Assembly (NCBI GenBank): GCA_002633005.1
Contig: NMRA01000519.1
Coordinates: forward strand, 69,284 to 133,283
Origin: Phoronis australis
Lineage: Eukaryota > Phoronida > Phoronidae
Reading direction: 5' to 3'
DNA length: 64,000 nt
Position numbers and translations under genes: made by a program. Below the pieces are notes generated by a model, which did no database searches, was not told the DNA's origin, and saw only the letters and a program-made list of their open reading frames with translations. Positions 61,330 to 64,000 of this stretch are shown piece by piece. The stretch's first letter is position 1, and each line of letters begins with the position of its first letter.

Positions 61330-63138
61330 ATTTGTAATGAATATTATACATCCAATATGGTGAATTTGTAAAAGGTAAGAAACGCCATTGGAATTCGCCA
61401 ATTCAAAATCCTCAACATTCAAGAACGAATTTGGAACAGGTTTACGCGGACCATGAAAAACGTATAATTTCTTTCAGCGCCCAGTTACATCGTACATTTG
61501 CCTCACTCACGCTGCACGCGTGTTTTTTATCCCAATCTACACTGTTGGCTTGATCGCGGAACACGAAGCATCAGTAGTCAACATTTACCTTTAAGTGTTA
61601 AGCACTGGCCTGCATAGGAAACAAGTAAACGTTTTTGATATCCAAAACTACAGGTGGAGCTAGGCAGAAGTGGTAAAACGCACAAGCAAGGTGTATGTTA
61701 GCAAACACCCACTTTTGTATTCAAAACGCCAAACAACGCACTTCCAGGTATGCAGTACAAGGATCTTTGGAAAAAAAACACGGGTATGGTGCAATTTACA
61801 GCATCTATGACCTATATTAGTTTTTTTTTTTCCTATTTCCGTTCCCATTGGACCGAGTTAAGCAACCACAGTGCGGGAATGAAACTATTTTTGCGCCGGA
61901 GAGGTATGTGCAATCTTCAGATTGCCCTGAGGCGCGTGCTTTGCGTTCTTCTTTGTAAATTCCTCCCATTTGATGGACTTTTTGATTAGTTAAATCATAG
62001 ATTATAGACAACAGATTCGCAACTCCGGCATATCCTTACGTGCTGAGTTGAACTCTCCTAACCTATCTGCTGCAGTTTCCGGTCAGTGAATTTTGACGAG
62101 AAATACTTGCATCTGCTTTACTGTCCAAAACAACGAAAAAATATTAATTTCGGCATTGAAACGCTTTTCAAAGTCATTTAATAGTAGAAGTGTTGGTATT
62201 GTGAGTACTTTTGGCAATTCTACTGGTAATTAATTACAAAATTCAAACTTCGGTGCCGACTGATTATGTCGTCTGCTTGCCCAATAGCAGCATAGTTATC
62301 GGACAGTTTTTGATTTATGGTTCACATAGGCCTACTGAGAAAACTACGAAAGCATGTTTATAAATCAACATTCTCAAGTGAGCAATTCTTCTGGAAAGTG
62401 TTGAGTGGCCCTTAAAAGGGCCGTCGGTTGTAGCTATAGCGTGAAGTGGTTCTTAAAAGAACCGTTGAATAATTAAACAAGTCATCATCTGGGAAGGTTG
62501 GATGAAAACAGAGAAGATGGCAATATCGATGACAGTTGTATCACCTTATATAAATGTTACCTTTCTCCAACGTTATCACGAACCCTGCCTTTTTCAGTTC
62601 TTGTTCCTGGATTCAGAAGTAGCCCTGAACCATAGGGAAAAAAGACATGGCTACGAAAACGAATCAAATTTTGAAAATCATCGCCTTCGTGTGATTACGT
62701 GTTGCTGTCGCCAGACAGTTGTTTCTCCCCAACATCAACGTGATGGAAACTTGTGTCCTTTGTTTCTAACTTTTAACCCATTTTTTAAGAAAGGGGTGTA
62801 CTGATTTTGTCTAACGTTGATAGACCATAACTTTTGGTTTTTACAATGCATTTATTGTGCTGAATGCATTCATATTAGGAGGCTTCATTGCGTTGAACAG
62901 AAAATAAACTAAATGTAACACAATAAAGTTTTGAAAATAAATCGAACAGTAAAACAGGGCTCCCTAAAAATCGAGCTGTTTTCGAAAACTTTGCGCCATT
63001 GGTGATCTGCCAGTGTTTGGTTCATGCATTTACGGCGGGAAAATAATAGACCAATTATCGTGCACGTGTGCACTGTAGCAACACATTGTATCTTATTCTT
63101 ATTTGGCCAATCTGTTGATACAGTAAATTTCCTTAGTT
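61330..63138. other. No further exon recognised; RNA stem-loops at 62.4 kb
   Basis: No exon upstream of the 60.6-61.3 kb terminal exon could be supported. A plus-strand open stretch at 62502-62804 has no family resemblance. Confidence 0.35.
62407..62463 (-). ncRNA. Two histone-3'-end-type stem-loops
   Basis: On the minus strand: GGTTCTTTTAAGAACC (62448-62463), then GGCCCTTTTAAGGGCC (62407-62422), each 6-bp stem with a TTTA loop, flanked by AAC-G and AC. The stems differ by compensating changes (CC/GG versus TT/AA), as expected for conserved RNA structure. They fit the histone mRNA 3' stem-loop shape, but no histone coding sequence is present upstream. Confidence 0.5.
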
Positions 63139-63549
63139 NNNNNNNNNNNNNNNNNNNNNNNNNNNNNNNNNNNNNNNNNNNNNNNNNNNNNNNNNNNNNN
63201 NNNNNNNNNNNNNNNNNNNNNNNNNNNNNNNNNNNNNNNNNNNNNNNNNNNNNNNNNNNNNNNNNNNNNNNNNNNNNNNNNNNNNNNNNNNNNNNNNNNN
63301 NNNNNNNNNNNNNNNNNNNNNNNNNNNNNNNNNNNNNNNNNNNNNNNNNNNNNNNNNNNNNNNNNNNNNNNNNNNNNNNNNNNNNNNNNNNNNNNNNNNN
63401 NNNNNNNNNNNNNNNNNNNNNNNNNNNNNNNNNNNNNNNNNNNNNNNNNNNNNNNNNNNNNNNNNNNNNNNNNNNNNNNNNNNNNNNNNNNNNNNNNNNN
63501 NNNNNNNNNNNNNNNNNNNNNNNNNNNNNNNNNNNNNNNNNNNNNNNNN
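63139..63549. other. Assembly gap (411 N)
   Basis: All bases N. Frames reported across it have no meaning. Confidence 0.99.
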
Positions 63550-63760
63550 CATTTGATTGTTTTACAATAGGTGCATGTCAAAAATCAACAAAATTAGATA
63601 TTACAAAATACATGTATACAAATCGATTGGAGAACCGAGCCTTTATTTTCCATCAAATACTATGCATTTTGCTAGGCACAAGGTAATGGCAATTAAAGCT
63701 TTGTAGTAAAATTGCAATTCCATTAGTTTTCAGGTTTTCTCGAGCTTCATAGGCAGCGGC

Positions 63761-64000
63761 AACGAGAAAATACAAGACGTCCCGAACATGTGCTGGCACT
63801 TCAGTACAACGAGAAAATACGGGACGTTCCGAACATGTGCTGGGACTTCAGTACAACGAGAAAATACGGGACGTTCCGAACATGTGCTGGGACTTCAGTA
63901 CAACGAGAAAATACGGGACGTCCCGAACATGAGCTGGCACTTCAGTACAACGAGAAAATACGGGACGTTCCGAACATGTGTTGGCACTTCAGTACAACGA
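63761..64000. repeat. 47-bp minisatellite, about five copies, running off the window
   Basis: Unit AACGAGAAAATACGGGACGT then TCCGAACATGTGCTGG and CACTTCAGTAC. The first copy has TACAAGACG; later copies are almost identical to one another. Confidence 0.95.

Noticed and set aside
63024-63686. Long open frames across the N run at 63139-63549
   Set aside because: Artefact of the N gap; flanking residues resemble no protein.

Overview
This is eukaryotic, animal genomic DNA. Coding sequence is split into short exons with GT-AG introns, most of the window is intron or repeat, and the gene content is metazoan (an SLC1 glutamate-family transporter and an alpha2delta/CACHD1-family protein). Short palindromic ACATGTAC-type words, abundant small inverted-repeat elements, and near-identical sequence retained on both sides of single-N gaps suggest a highly heterozygous marine invertebrate. 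A lancelet-like deuterostome is my best guess, but the species cannot be fixed from the window.

Layout. (1) 481-8467, plus strand: the last seven exons of an SLC1 transporter, in phase at every junction; the 5' exons lie outside the window. (2) 8779-10775, minus strand: two exons of a lectin-like protein that converge on the SLC1 gene. (3) 9.07-13.64 kb: two blocks of a ~1.2 kb non-coding repeat. (4) 15.04-17.37 kb: a small inverted-repeat element, then an internally deleted Ty3/gypsy LTR retrotransposon with intact 5-bp target duplications and a 600-N gap. (5) 18.8-22.1 kb: a diverged segmental duplication. (6) 22.3 and 23.8-24.0 kb: two orphan exon-like segments. (7) 25513-55870, minus strand: one large alpha2delta/CACHD1-family gene resolved into 20 exons, from a signal peptide and folate-receptor-like domain through VWA_N, VWA and two Cache-like regions to a polyadenylation signal at 25454. 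Its introns hold a dead non-LTR retrotransposon (30.98-33.61 kb), a second RT fragment (37.42-37.73 kb), a long foldback repeat (41.2-41.96 kb), minisatellites and inverted-repeat elements. Four single-N joins lie in this gene; one cuts an exon and one duplicates an exon. (8) 60597-61324, minus strand: the last exon of an uncharacterised charged, repeat-bearing protein. (9) 62.4 kb: two histone-type RNA stem-loops with covarying stems and no histone gene. (10) 63.76 kb to the end: a 47-bp minisatellite.

The two well-resolved genes are both membrane-associated proteins, but nothing shows that they act together. The most interesting observations are the in-frame join of a folate-receptor-like cysteine-rich module to an alpha2delta/CACHD1 ectodomain, and the SLC1 paralogue whose TM8 has lost both canonical substrate-binding residues. 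All exon models are read by eye from splice sites, frame continuity and remembered family motifs; no alignment was run.
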